Shown here: positions 43,556 through 51,628 of the stretch, piece after piece
Layout: the number at the start of each line of letters is the position of its first letter
Numbering within the stretch: the stretch's first letter is position 1
Source of the DNA: Streptomyces sp. NBC_00094
Lineage (GTDB): Bacteria > Actinomycetota > Actinomycetes > Streptomycetales > Streptomycetaceae
Direction of reading: 5' to 3'
DNA: 64,000 nt
Assembly: GCF_026343125.1 (NCBI RefSeq)
Contig: NZ_JAPEMB010000001.1
Span: forward strand, 930,001-994,000
The notes under the pieces: model-generated
What the model was told of the DNA's origin: nothing
Seen by the model: the letters and a program-made list of their open reading frames with translations, nothing else
Databases searched by the model: none
Translations under genes and position numbers: made by a program

Positions 43556-44935
43556 ATGGCAAGAAGCCGCAGACCGAACCTCGCGTTGCGCCGCACGATG
43601 GGCCAGGCCGGCTGGAACGGCCCCGCGCTCGCCACGGCCCTGCGCGAGATCGCGCGCGAGAGCGGACTGAGCGTCAGCTACGACCGGACCACCGTGGCTC
43701 ACTGGCTGGCGGGGACTCAGCCCCGGCCGCCGGGGCCGCAGCTCCTGGAAGCGGCGTTCTCACGCCGGCTCGGCCGCGCCGTACTCCCGCACGAGATCGG
43801 CCTCCCGGCCGGCGGCCGGGCGGACGCCGAAGACCGGGACCCCCTGGAGAACGGCTCCCCGCTCGACGCCCTCGCTCTCCTGCATGACGAGATCCTGCGG
43901 TCCGAGAAGGGCGCAGAAACGATTCAGCACCGGATGTACGCGCTCGGCTGGCTGCCGGACCGCCGCAACCGGCCGGCCCCCACCGCGCCGGGCTCCGACG
44001 CCTCGCCCACCGTGCCACCCGCACCCGTCACCGGCCGGGGCGCCGGCAGAGCCACCCCCGGCCGCACCGAGCGGGTCGGATCACGGCACATCGAGGCGGT
44101 CAACGCGCTCAGCCGGTACGCGGCCCAGCACTACGACGCCTTCGGCGGAGCGGCGGCCCGCAGCCTGCTCACCGCCTGCCTGCGCGACCAGATCATGCCC
44201 TGGCTCCGGCAGCCCTCGACGAACGGCCATCACCGGGCCCTGCTCTCCGCGACCTCCCAACTCCTCCGCCTGCTCGGCCGCACCCACACCGACGACAACG
44301 CCCACGGCCACGCCCAGCGCCACTACCGGCTCGCCTACCTGCTGGCCGCCGAGGCGTCCGATCCGATAGCCCAGGCGATGGGGCTGCGCGACCAGAGCAC
44401 CCAAGCCGGCGCCCTCGGACACCACCGCTACGCCGCGCAGCTCTCCGAGGCCGCGACGCTCTGCCTCCCGGCCTCCGCCGGCCCCGCGGTCAGGGCCTTC
44501 GCCCTCGCCCAGCAGGCGGTCTCCACCGCCCGGCTGAACCACGCGGCCAAAGCGCGGCGTGAACTGGACGAGGCCCAGGAACAGTTCATCCTGGCGGCGA
44601 CCGAAGGCGGGCCCGACCGCTACCCCGAACCGGCGCTCCTCTACCAGAGCGCCCAGGTGCACCGGGTCCTCGGCGCACCCGAGCTGGCCCTCTCGCACCT
44701 GCGGGCATCGCTCCGCGCCCGGCCCGTGACGGAGCACCGCACGATCGGCGTCAGCCTGCTCCAGCTCGCCCAACTCGAGCTCGACAGCGGCAACATCCAC
44801 GCCGCCCGCCTCGCCTACGAGAAGTACCTGGACCGGCACCACACGAACGGGTCGCCGGCCACGGCCGTCGAGCTGGCGAGGCTGCGCGGCCGGCTCTCCC
44901 GGCTGGGGCGCACCCCCGTGGCCAGGGCCCGGTGA
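43556..44935 (+). CDS. HTH regulator with TPR-like helical repeats
   Basis: 459 residues. The N-terminal DNA-binding part (about 8-60: LRRTMGQAGWNGPALATAL... YDRTTVAHWLAGTQP) is a Streptomyces XRE-like HTH, joined by a Pro/Ala linker (about 140-170) to a C-terminal array of TPR-like helices (about 175-440: HRALLSATSQLLRLLG, AHGHAQRHYRLAYLLA and HRVLGAPELALSHLRA). Such proteins act as cluster-linked regulators. ATG 43556 follows CAGGAG. Divergent from the mevalonate operon, so a likely regulator of it. Confidence 0.78.
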   Translation: MARSRRPNLALRRTMGQAGWNGPALATALREIARESGLSVSYDRTTVAHWLAGTQPRPPGPQLLEAAFSRRLGRAVLPHEIGLPAGGRADAEDRDPLENGSPLDALALLHDEILRSEKGAETIQHRMYALGWLPDRRNRPAPTAPGSDASPTVPPAPVTGRGAGRATPGRTERVGSRHIEAVNALSRYAAQHYDAFGGAAARSLLTACLRDQIMPWLRQPSTNGHHRALLSATSQLLRLLGRTHTDDNAHGHAQRHYRLAYLLAAEASDPIAQAMGLRDQSTQAGALGHHRYAAQLSEAATLCLPASAGPAVRAFALAQQAVSTARLNHAAKARRELDEAQEQFILAATEGGPDRYPEPALLYQSAQVHRVLGAPELALSHLRASLRARPVTEHRTIGVSLLQLAQLELDSGNIHAARLAYEKYLDRHHTNGSPATAVELARLRGRLSRLGRTPVARAR

Positions 44936-44947
44936 CTCCGGCAAACG

Positions 44948-44960
44948 GGTGACGGTCACC
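44948..44960. promoter_or_regulatory. Palindrome GGTGAC-G-GTCACC
   Basis: Perfect 6-1-6 palindrome 13 nt after the regulator stop. Could be a regulator site or, with its flanks, a weak 3' structure. Confidence 0.25.
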
Positions 44961-45004
44961 AGGGCCGTGCGTATGAGGCGCCCCCGGAAGGCACCACTAG
45001 TCCT

Positions 45005-45196
45005 ATGAATGATCCGTCCGTGTATCAGTTCGCCAGTCGTCCGCCGTACGGGGTCCCCACGGCCCCGTACTCCACCGTGGCACCGCACGCGGTGGCGGCC
45101 CTCCCGCTCCTCGCCGGACGGTCGTCCTGCGCCATACCCGTATCGCACGCCGACCACGACCGGCCCCCGACACCCCCGCCCGGGAGTCACCGCTGA
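45005..45196 (+). CDS. Possible small hypothetical protein
   Basis: 63 codons starting MNDPSVYQF, rich in Pro/Ala/His, with no recognisable domain or signal. Codon use is compatible with coding, but the ribosome site (GGAAGG) is 14 nt from the ATG and the end overlaps the convergent nitrilase gene by 10 nt. Weak candidate. Confidence 0.25.
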   Translation: MNDPSVYQFASRPPYGVPTAPYSTVAPHAVAALPLLAGRSSCAIPVSHADHDRPPTPPPGSHR

Positions 45197-46095
45197 TATC
45201 GAACGGCGGCCCGCTCGCCCTCCTCCGTCTCCTTGAGCCAGGCGGGCGTGCGGAACGTCCCTCCGTACATGGGGAGGTCGATGGTCGATCCGTACCGGGC
45301 GAGCTGGCTCCAGGGGCGGTTGATGCCCGCCGAGCCGTACCGGCGTACGCGGGTGACCGTGTCGAGGTCCAGGACGTCGACCAGGACCTCCTCCCCCGGG
45401 CCGGCCTGCTGGCGGACGGTGCCCTCCGGGTCGACGATCAGGCTTCCGCCCACGCCCGCCGGGTCGGAGGCGTTGACGTTGACGACGTACAGCTGGTTGG
45501 TCCAGGCGTTGGCCCGGGCGCAGACGATCTCCATCTCGCGGTCGCGGGTGGTGGTCAGGGTGGGCTGGATGACGATCTCGGCGCCGAGCCAGGCCAGTTG
45601 GCGCATGGTTTCGGGGAAGGAGCCGTCGTAGCAGATGGCCAGGCCCACGCGGCCCACCCCGGGCATGTCGAAGACGGTGAACGAGTCGCCGGGCTCGGCC
45701 CGTTCGTACGGCTGCCAGGGGAAGACCTTGCGGTAGCGCGCGGCGATCTCGCCCTCCGGGGAGATCGCCAGGGCCGTGTTGTGGATCGTGCTGTCGTCCG
45801 TGCGCTCGAAGACGCTGCCGGGCACCAGCCACAGGCCGGTCTCCACGGCCAGCTCGCAGAGCCGGTCGGTGAGCGGTCCGGGGACGGTGACGGCGGACCG
45901 CTCCATCCAGTCCTCGGGTGCCGCGGCGAGCAGGGGTCCCTCCGCGGCGAGCTGCAGTTCCGGTACGACGACGAGCTGGACGTGCGGGAAGAGCTCGCGG
46001 ACGGTCCGGACCTGCTGGGCGAACCGGGACCAGGTGGCGTCGAGGTCGAACGGAACGGGTGCGGTCTGCAGCGCGGCGATGGCCAGGGTACGCAT
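45187..46095 (-). CDS. Carbon-nitrogen hydrolase (nitrilase superfamily)
   Basis: 302-residue amidase/nitrilase-fold enzyme with the E46-K123-C155 triad (VVPELQ, YRKVFPWQPYE, LAICYDGSFPE). The wording after the cysteine (YDGSFPET) is nearer amidases than true nitrilases. It is 5 nt downstream of an amino-acid permease gene with which it must be cotranscribed, so it likely releases ammonia from an imported amide or carbamoyl compound. ATG 46095. Confidence 0.88.
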   Translation of the reverse strand: MRTLAIAALQTAPVPFDLDATWSRFAQQVRTVRELFPHVQLVVVPELQLAAEGPLLAAAPEDWMERSAVTVPGPLTDRLCELAVETGLWLVPGSVFERTDDSTIHNTALAISPEGEIAARYRKVFPWQPYERAEPGDSFTVFDMPGVGRVGLAICYDGSFPETMRQLAWLGAEIVIQPTLTTTRDREMEIVCARANAWTNQLYVVNVNASDPAGVGGSLIVDPEGTVRQQAGPGEEVLVDVLDLDTVTRVRRYGSAGINRPWSQLARYGSTIDLPMYGGTFRTPAWLKETEEGERAAVRYQR

Positions 46096-46100
46096 CGGTA

Positions 46101-47642
46101 TCAGCTTTCGTTCCGGGGGGATTCGGTGGGGGTCGGCGGAGCGACGGAGGTTCTGCCCTCGCGGAAGAAGCGGGGGTGGCGGGCGCGGATCAGGACGACC
46201 ACCGGCAGCCCCAGGACCATCGCTCCTACGCCCAGGAGGAAGACGCCGCCGACGCCGTGGAAGGAGGTGCTGCCGTAGGCGGCGTCGACCATGTCGTACG
46301 CGCTCCGCGCCAGGGCCGCGAGCATCATCAGGCCGCCGAGCAGCGGCAGTACGCCCTTGAACAGCAGGTCGCGCGCGGAGCCGTTCAGCCGGTGCCGGAA
46401 GTGCCAGACGCAGGCGAACGCGGTGGCGCCGTAGTAGCAGGCGATCAGCAGTCCGATGGAGAGGATCGCGTCGCCCAGGAAGCGCGGCGAGGCGAGCTTC
46501 AGGACCACCAGCGCCACGGCGGTGGCGGCGCCGAAGAAGACCGTGCCGACAGCGGGTGTGCGGTACCGGGGGTGGACGCGGCCGAAGGCCTTCGGCAGTG
46601 CTCCGTGGGCCGTCATCGACAGGAAGCCGCGGGGGCTGCCGACCAGGCAGGTGAGCATCGCGGACAGGGCGCTGACACAGACGGCGAGCTGCACTCCGGT
46701 GGCCATGGCGCCGCCGAGGAGGGGCGGCGCGAGGGCCGCCAGGACATCCGTGGCATTGTCGGGGTTGCCGAGGCCGATCCCGGTGGTGCCGGTTCCCGCG
46801 TAGCCGACGGCGGCGAACGCGGTGAAGAGATACGTGCCCAGCAGGACGAAGGTGGAGATCAGCACGGCCCTGCCGGGCACGCGGTCCGCGTCACTGGTCT
46901 CCTCGTTCACGGTGATCAGCGCGTCCCAGCCCCAGTAGATGAAGAGGCACAGCAGTACCGCCTCGGCGAACGGGCCGGCCCCGTCGAACGCGAAGGGGTT
47001 GAGCCAGGACAGCGAGGGCGCTGCGGCGCCGGGGCGGGCGAAGGCCGCGATGCCCAGTCCGAACAGGGCCACGAGCTGCAGCGCCAGGAGCACGTACTGG
47101 ACTCCGGTGGCGATCTGCAGGCCGCGGCGGGCCAGGACCGTCGCCCCGCCGAGCAGGACGAGGGCGGTGACCGTCACGGCGGTGTCGTTGCCGGCCAGGG
47201 TGTCCAGGCCGAGGGCGGCGAGCAGGTACGTGGCGCCGACCTGGGCCAGCGCCGTCATCGCGAAGAGGGTGGCCATGGTGGGCACCCAGCTGCCGACGAG
47301 CCAGCCGACCCAGGGCCCGAAGGCCCGGGTGTTCCACACGAAGGTGGTGCCGCAGTCCGGCATGTCGCGGTTGAGCTCACGGAAGGCGAACGCGGTGAGC
47401 AGGATCGGTACGAAGCCGATGAGCAGCGCGGCGGGGGCCAGGTGCCCGACCGTCATCGTGACCAGGCCGAGCGTGACGGCGAGGGAGTAGGCCGGGGCGG
47501 TGGAGGAGAGCCCGAGTGCGACGGCGCCGAGCAGGCCCACGCTGCCGCTGCGCAGGCCCTTGCCGGGCGGGGCGGATGTGCCGGTTCTCGGACCGGGGTC
47601 GGTGGTGCCGGTCGTGCCGGCGTCGTGCGGGTCGAGCGTCAC
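46101..47642 (-). CDS. APC superfamily amino acid permease
   Basis: 513 residues, about 12 membrane segments (from about residue 35), with the APC start GLLGAVALGLSSTAPAYSLAVTLG and the segment FIYWGWDALITVNEETSD typical of this branch. Substrate probably an amino acid or amine. GTG 47642. Operon with the nitrilase, divergent from a TetR gene across an elaborate palindrome. Confidence 0.88.
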   Translation of the reverse strand: MTLDPHDAGTTGTTDPGPRTGTSAPPGKGLRSGSVGLLGAVALGLSSTAPAYSLAVTLGLVTMTVGHLAPAALLIGFVPILLTAFAFRELNRDMPDCGTTFVWNTRAFGPWVGWLVGSWVPTMATLFAMTALAQVGATYLLAALGLDTLAGNDTAVTVTALVLLGGATVLARRGLQIATGVQYVLLALQLVALFGLGIAAFARPGAAAPSLSWLNPFAFDGAGPFAEAVLLCLFIYWGWDALITVNEETSDADRVPGRAVLISTFVLLGTYLFTAFAAVGYAGTGTTGIGLGNPDNATDVLAALAPPLLGGAMATGVQLAVCVSALSAMLTCLVGSPRGFLSMTAHGALPKAFGRVHPRYRTPAVGTVFFGAATAVALVVLKLASPRFLGDAILSIGLLIACYYGATAFACVWHFRHRLNGSARDLLFKGVLPLLGGLMMLAALARSAYDMVDAAYGSTSFHGVGGVFLLGVGAMVLGLPVVVLIRARHPRFFREGRTSVAPPTPTESPRNES

Positions 47643-47665
47643 GGCGGAGACTCCTCACGGGGGAC

Positions 47666-47742
47666 GCGTTTGTTAAACCGAGATTTAAGAAGAGCGATCC
47701 ATCCCCGTCAAGAGCTGGATCGTTGTCGTTAAATCCAAACGC
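47666..47742. promoter_or_regulatory. Nested palindromic operator between permease and TetR genes
   Basis: Two inverted repeats share one centre (47708.5): CGATCCA/TGGATCG (47695-47701, 47716-47722) and GATTTAA/TTAAATC (47682-47688, 47729-47735). A third pair, GCGTTTG/CAAACGC (47666-47672, 47736-47742), encloses them slightly off-centre. This is the probable control site for the TetR protein at 47779 on both genes. Confidence 0.6.
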
Positions 47743-47778
47743 GGATACGATCGCCGCGACACGAGAGAAGGGCGGGAC

Positions 47779-48375
47779 ATGGCAGCAGGGAAGCAACGCA
47801 GGGAAGCCCGCCGGGCGGAGCTCAACGCGGCCGTGCACCGGGCGCTCCTGGCGCGCGGTCTGGACGGCCTGCGGCTGCGGGACGTCGCCGACGAGGCGGG
47901 AGTGACCCCCGCGGCGGTGCTCTACTACGGCGATCTGGACACGCTCGTCTACGAGACGTACCAGCAGGCCATCGAGCGGTACAGCCAGGAGCGGGAGCGG
48001 GCCGCCGACCGTTTCACGGACGCCAGGGAGCAGCTCCGCGCCTGCATCGACCTCGGCCCGGCCACCGGCCCGGACGACGCGCTGACGCGCCTGCTGTACG
48101 AGTACTGGCCGCGCTGCCTGCGCGATGCCAAGGCGGCCGCCCTGGACAGCGCGCTGACCGAGCGGCAGATCTCCGTCTACTACGGGGTCCTGGTGCTGGG
48201 CCAGGGGCAGGGCCACTTCACGCTCACCGACCCGCCCCGGCTCCTCGCGGCCAACTTCGTCGCCATGGAGGACGGCTACCAGATGGAGATCCTGGCGGGC
48301 CGGCGTACGCGTACGGAGGTCGTCACGGCCCTGCGGTCGTACGCGCGCGCGGTGACCGGCCACGACCTGGGCTGA
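47779..48375 (+). CDS. TetR family regulator
   Basis: 198 residues; the HTH is LNAAVHRALLARGLDGLRLRDVADEAGVTPAAVLYYGDLDTLVYETY, followed by a C-terminal domain with VYYGVLVLGQGQG. ATG 47779 with GAAGGGCGG upstream. Divergent from the permease-nitrilase operon, so it probably represses it; it ends convergent with the DsbA-like gene behind a strong terminator. Confidence 0.88.
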   Translation: MAAGKQRREARRAELNAAVHRALLARGLDGLRLRDVADEAGVTPAAVLYYGDLDTLVYETYQQAIERYSQERERAADRFTDAREQLRACIDLGPATGPDDALTRLLYEYWPRCLRDAKAAALDSALTERQISVYYGVLVLGQGQGHFTLTDPPRLLAANFVAMEDGYQMEILAGRRTRTEVVTALRSYARAVTGHDLG

Positions 48376-48389
48376 TCCGGGACGAAACG

Positions 48390-48425
48390 GGTGTCGGCGC
48401 CCCGCGGTCGCGGGACGCCGACACC
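48390..48425. terminator. Bidirectional terminator (TetR / DsbA-like)
   Basis: GGTGTCGGCG-c-CCCGCG paired with CGCGGG-a-CGCCGACACC around a 2-nt loop; one mismatch in 17 positions. It separates the permease/TetR unit from the azomycin-type operon. Confidence 0.85.
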
Positions 48426-48440
48426 GGCGGTGCTCACCGG

Positions 48441-49265
48441 CTACAGCAGCGCGGCCGCCTGGGTCAGCAGCTTCTCGTAGACCTCCGGGCGATCCTCGTC
48501 GATGACGGGGTAACCGACGCCGAAGTCGCCGTTGACCCAGCGCGCCCGAATGCCCGGGTTCGCGCTGTCCGTGCCGTCGTACAGGAAGACGTGCGGACTG
48601 CAGTCGACCCGGCCGTCCTGCGCCGACGCGTACTGGGCCATGATCGCCGGGCGGGCGGTGCCGCCGTCGAACGCCTCGGCGAGGGCCGCCACGTCGACCG
48701 CGCCCGTCTCCTCGGCCACGTCGAGGATCACATGGCGCTGGGAGACGCACCGGCCCTGGGCCCAGAAGGCACGGCGCAGGGCCCGGTCGAGCTGTTCACT
48801 GGCGTGCCAGCTCTGCGCCTTCGCTGCGTGGACCGCCTCCAGGGCAGGCAGCGTGGTCACCGGGTAGGTCCAGTCCGGCCCCTGCCACAGCCGCCAGCCG
48901 GCCTCCGGCTCCAGCGCGCCGAGGACCGAGATCTCCGAGTCCACCCCGGGGCGGGCGTTGACCTCACGGTTGAACAGCTCCAGCGGGAACGCCCGCAGGT
49001 CGAACCAGACGCGCCCTTCGAGGCCGAGACGCCGCCGGGTCTCGTGCAGCCGGTGCACGGCGACATGCGCGAAGGAGCAGTTGAGGTCGGTGTAGACGGC
49101 GATCGTGTCGGGGGCGGCGGGGAGCCGGGGGTCGGTCCACCCGTTCGCTTCCGAGGTCGCGACGGCGGTCGCGTCCGTCGCGCTGTCGGTCGTCCTGCAG
49201 GCGGTCCTGTCTGTAGTCCCGTCGGTGGTCCTGTCGGTGGCCTTGTCGGTGGTCCCGTCGGTCAT
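48441..49265 (-). CDS. DsbA-fold protein without a CxxC motif
   Basis: 274 residues resembling the DsbA/FrnE/2-hydroxychromene-isomerase thioredoxin superfamily (IAVYTDLNCSFAH at the active-site strand, FNREVNARPG, WHASEQLDRALRRAFWAQGRCVSQRHVI). The usual CxxC is C-S-F-A, keeping only the first Cys. A leader of about 40 residues is built of Thr-Asp repeats (TTDKATDRTTDGTTDRT). ATG 49265 has GAGGAGG and overlaps the small upstream ORF as ATGA. Last gene of the azomycin-type operon; role there unknown. Confidence 0.78.
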   Translation of the reverse strand: MTDGTTDKATDRTTDGTTDRTACRTTDSATDATAVATSEANGWTDPRLPAAPDTIAVYTDLNCSFAHVAVHRLHETRRRLGLEGRVWFDLRAFPLELFNREVNARPGVDSEISVLGALEPEAGWRLWQGPDWTYPVTTLPALEAVHAAKAQSWHASEQLDRALRRAFWAQGRCVSQRHVILDVAEETGAVDVAALAEAFDGGTARPAIMAQYASAQDGRVDCSPHVFLYDGTDSANPGIRARWVNGDFGVGYPVIDEDRPEVYEKLLTQAAALL

Positions 49266-49399
49266 GGTGCCTCCTCGACACGGATCAGTCCCCACCAGCC
49301 CTCACTGACACCCCAGTGGAGGTTGCCGGTGCGGTACACATGGTCGCCCGGGTGCTGCGCACGGAAGCGCACCGTCCGGGTGCTCCCCGTGCTGTTCAT
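49262..49399 (-). CDS. Small cupredoxin-like ORF (45 residues)
   Basis: Start ATG 49399 (GGGGAG 11 nt upstream), stop TGA overlapping the next ATG. Translation runs MNSTGSTRTVRFRAQHPGD, then HVYRTGNLHWGVSEGWWGLI, then RVEEAP. The part from HPGDHVY to WWGLIRV resembles the final strand-loop-strand of plastocyanin-like/multicopper oxidase domains (PGxYLYR...GxWGxLRV), without the Cys and with only scattered His. The position inside the operon and the exact coupling argue that it is translated; it could also be the last piece of a decayed larger protein. The 43 nt before it carry no other gene. Confidence 0.55.
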   Translation of the reverse strand: MNSTGSTRTVRFRAQHPGDHVYRTGNLHWGVSEGWWGLIRVEEAP

Positions 49400-49442
49400 G
49401 TTCGTTGGCACTCCCCCGTGTTCGGATGCTTCCTTACGGTGG

Positions 49443-50753
49443 TCAGCCGGCGGCGCGACCGGTGCTGTGGGCGAACCGGTCCACCACCCGGGAGCCGGAG
49501 AGGACCTGCCCCTCCCAGCTGTAGGTCTGGCCGAAGGGGTTGCCGTCCCGGCCTCCCCCGCGGCTGAAGGTCAGGGCGATACGGTCCCCGCGCCGCACCC
49601 GCACCGGCCGCTCGACCGGCAGGTAGCAGTGCTTCCAGCTGTCGGACGTGGTGCGTCCCTCGATGTCGTCCCCGGAGATGTCCAGGGCGACGGTGTCCGA
49701 GAGCTGGGCGACGAAGTAGCCCTTGAACCCGGTGAACACGCCGTCCCGCTGCACCGTGTACGCCAGCGGTACGCGGTACGAGGTCCCGGCCGCCGGGGCC
49801 GCTGCCGGCTCGTAGCGCCGGACCGGCCGGGGCGAGGCGAGGTGGCCCGAGGCCGGCAGGATGACGTCGTAGTACAGGGAGAAGGCGTTCTCGGCGCCGC
49901 GGGCGGCGAGCAGGGCCGCGAACTCCCGTTTCCCTCCCGCGTCCTGGGGCGCCGAGCCGGTCAGCTGCGCGTGGGCGGACTCGGCGGCCACCGGGACCAG
50001 GAAGCTGTCCACCAGGCGGGGCAGCATGGTGCCGCCCGGCCGCAGGAATCGCTCCCGGGCGTCGTCGAGGATCGCGGAGAAGTTCTCGTTGTCGGCGAGG
50101 TTCCCCATGATCTCGGAGATCACGATGTCGACCCGCTCGGGCAGCTCCAGGTCGAAGGAGAGCCCGGCCACCGGGTGGAAGCGGTCGCCGAAGCCCGCTT
50201 CGGCGAGCCGTTCGGCCGCCGTGGCCAGCACCTTCTCGTTGAGGTCGATGCCGTACACCCGGGCCGCCCCGGCCTCCAGCGCCCAGCGGGCCAGGATGCC
50301 GGTCCCGGTGCCGAGGTCGAGGACGACGTCCCCGGGTCGTACGGCCTCGGCGATGGCGGTCCTGAACGCGGTCATCCGCAGGTCGTCCCCGAGCATCAGC
50401 TCGTGGAACTCCTCGCCCCATTCCAGCAGTTGCTCCGAGGCGGGGAGCCAGACCTGCTCGGCGCCGTAGTACCCGGGCCAGACGCCCGCCCGGTACACGG
50501 TCAGCGGGTCGCCGCAGGGGCCGCCGACCGCGGAGCCGGTGGCCAGGTCGAAGGTGCTGTGGTGGAGCGGACAACTGATGCGCAGGGTCCTGGGGTTCAC
50601 GTGGCCGTGCGCCAGGCGCCCCTTCCGGTGCGGACAGGAGGCGTCGACCACGAACTCCCGGCCGGCCGCGCGGACGCGCAGCCGGTCACCGGGGAGCTCC
50701 CGGAGGGACGGCTCGGTGAGGGACGGCCCGGCGGTGGGTTCGCGGCCGGTCAT
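49443..50753 (-). CDS. Rieske [2Fe-2S] - PRMT-like methyltransferase fusion
   Basis: 436 residues. Residues 15-90 form a Rieske ferredoxin-type domain with C40-P-H42 and C61-P-L-H64 as cluster ligands. From about 110 there is a class I SAM methyltransferase: motif I VLDLGTGTG (144-152), acidic loop GIDLNE (168-173), and the double-E loop S-E214-IMGNLADN-E223, the signature by which protein arginine methyltransferases grip a guanidinium group. A beta-barrel-like C-terminus follows (300-436). ATG overlaps the rohS stop (ATGA). In an arginine-derived pathway a guanidine-binding methyltransferase with a redox cofactor is suggestive: electron supply to RohS, or methylation of an intermediate or of 2-aminoimidazole. 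Confidence 0.8.
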   Translation of the reverse strand: MTGREPTAGPSLTEPSLRELPGDRLRVRAAGREFVVDASCPHRKGRLAHGHVNPRTLRISCPLHHSTFDLATGSAVGGPCGDPLTVYRAGVWPGYYGAEQVWLPASEQLLEWGEEFHELMLGDDLRMTAFRTAIAEAVRPGDVVLDLGTGTGILARWALEAGAARVYGIDLNEKVLATAAERLAEAGFGDRFHPVAGLSFDLELPERVDIVISEIMGNLADNENFSAILDDARERFLRPGGTMLPRLVDSFLVPVAAESAHAQLTGSAPQDAGGKREFAALLAARGAENAFSLYYDVILPASGHLASPRPVRRYEPAAAPAAGTSYRVPLAYTVQRDGVFTGFKGYFVAQLSDTVALDISGDDIEGRTTSDSWKHCYLPVERPVRVRRGDRIALTFSRGGGRDGNPFGQTYSWEGQVLSGSRVVDRFAHSTGRAAG

Positions 50754-51628
50754 GCCGCCACCCTTCCGGCGAGGCCCCTGGCCCGCGCCACGGCCGTGTC
50801 GAAGGCGTCGCCGATCAGCCCGGAGAGGAGCCGGGCGCCGGTCCACAGCCGCGCCGGGTCGAGTCCGTACACCGCCTCGTACTCCTTGATGGCCAGCTGC
50901 ATCTCCCGCATGTGGAAGGTGTCGATGTGCAGGTGCTCCGTGTAGTAGCGGCCGTGCCGGATGGCGAGCCGCTCGCAGGCCCGCGCCTGGATCGTGAACG
51001 CGTCCGGTATGGAGGCCTCCAGGTAGGCCAGGGCGCCGAGGAAGTACTCGACGTGCGGGGCGCGCTGCGTCAGCCAGTAGAAGACGTTGAGGAACCGGAA
51101 GGTCTCGTCCCCTGTGGTGTCCAGGAACTCCTCGGGCTCCTGCGGCAGGCCCAGTTCGGCCAGGAGCAGCCGGTAGAGCTGGGAGTGCGCCTGCTGGAGG
51201 TTGCCGCAGCCGAACTCGTCGATGAGGACCCGCATCACGGCCATCTGCGCCTTGATCGGCAGCCTGGGCACGGCCGGGAAGAAGTTCTGCGCCTCGGTCA
51301 GTCCGTCGAGGGCGAACTCCCGTACCACCAGGGTGAATTCCTCCCGGGTGGCATGCTCGGCCAGATACGTCCCGGACGGGCCGCCCGACCGCTCATCCGC
51401 CAGCAGGCCGTCGAGCAGGCGCTGCCAGTCGGCCCGGTCGCGGACCGGCTCGCCGGTGGCGTCGAGGGAGGCCACGAGCGGGACGATCCACTCCCGCTCG
51501 ATCTCCTCGACGCGGGCGAGCAGCCGGGAGTCGAGCAGCCCGCGGTTGTGCCGGAACAGCTCCCGGTGCGCCGATTCCGCACCGGCGGCACGGACGACGG
51601 TACGGGGGGTCTCCGACGCGACGCTCAT
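50750..51628 (-). CDS. rohS: Haem-oxygenase-like di-iron N-oxygenase (RohS-like)
   Basis: 292 residues of the HDO (iron-containing redox enzyme) family. Probable iron ligands: E138 (DEFGCGNLQQAH) and H148, E204 (YLEASIPDA) and H232-x3-D236-x2-H239. In the azomycin pathway RohS oxidises the amino group of 2-aminoimidazole to a nitro group using O2. Assignment rests on family and on gene order P-Q-R-S; other HDOs make N-oxides, alkenes or cleave C-C bonds. Starts with ATGA overlap at the rohR stop. Confidence 0.82.
   Translation of the reverse strand: MSVASETPRTVVRAAGAESAHRELFRHNRGLLDSRLLARVEEIEREWIVPLVASLDATGEPVRDRADWQRLLDGLLADERSGGPSGTYLAEHATREEFTLVVREFALDGLTEAQNFFPAVPRLPIKAQMAVMRVLIDEFGCGNLQQAHSQLYRLLLAELGLPQEPEEFLDTTGDETFRFLNVFYWLTQRAPHVEYFLGALAYLEASIPDAFTIQARACERLAIRHGRYYTEHLHIDTFHMREMQLAIKEYEAVYGLDPARLWTGARLLSGLIGDAFDTAVARARGLAGRVAA

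Noticed and set aside
43392..43670. Small plus-strand ORF beginning MNMCCYY in the mevalonate control region
   Set aside because: Its frame ends early or changes into a non-coding frame over the regulator gene; the ATG lies inside an inverted repeat and has no ribosome site.
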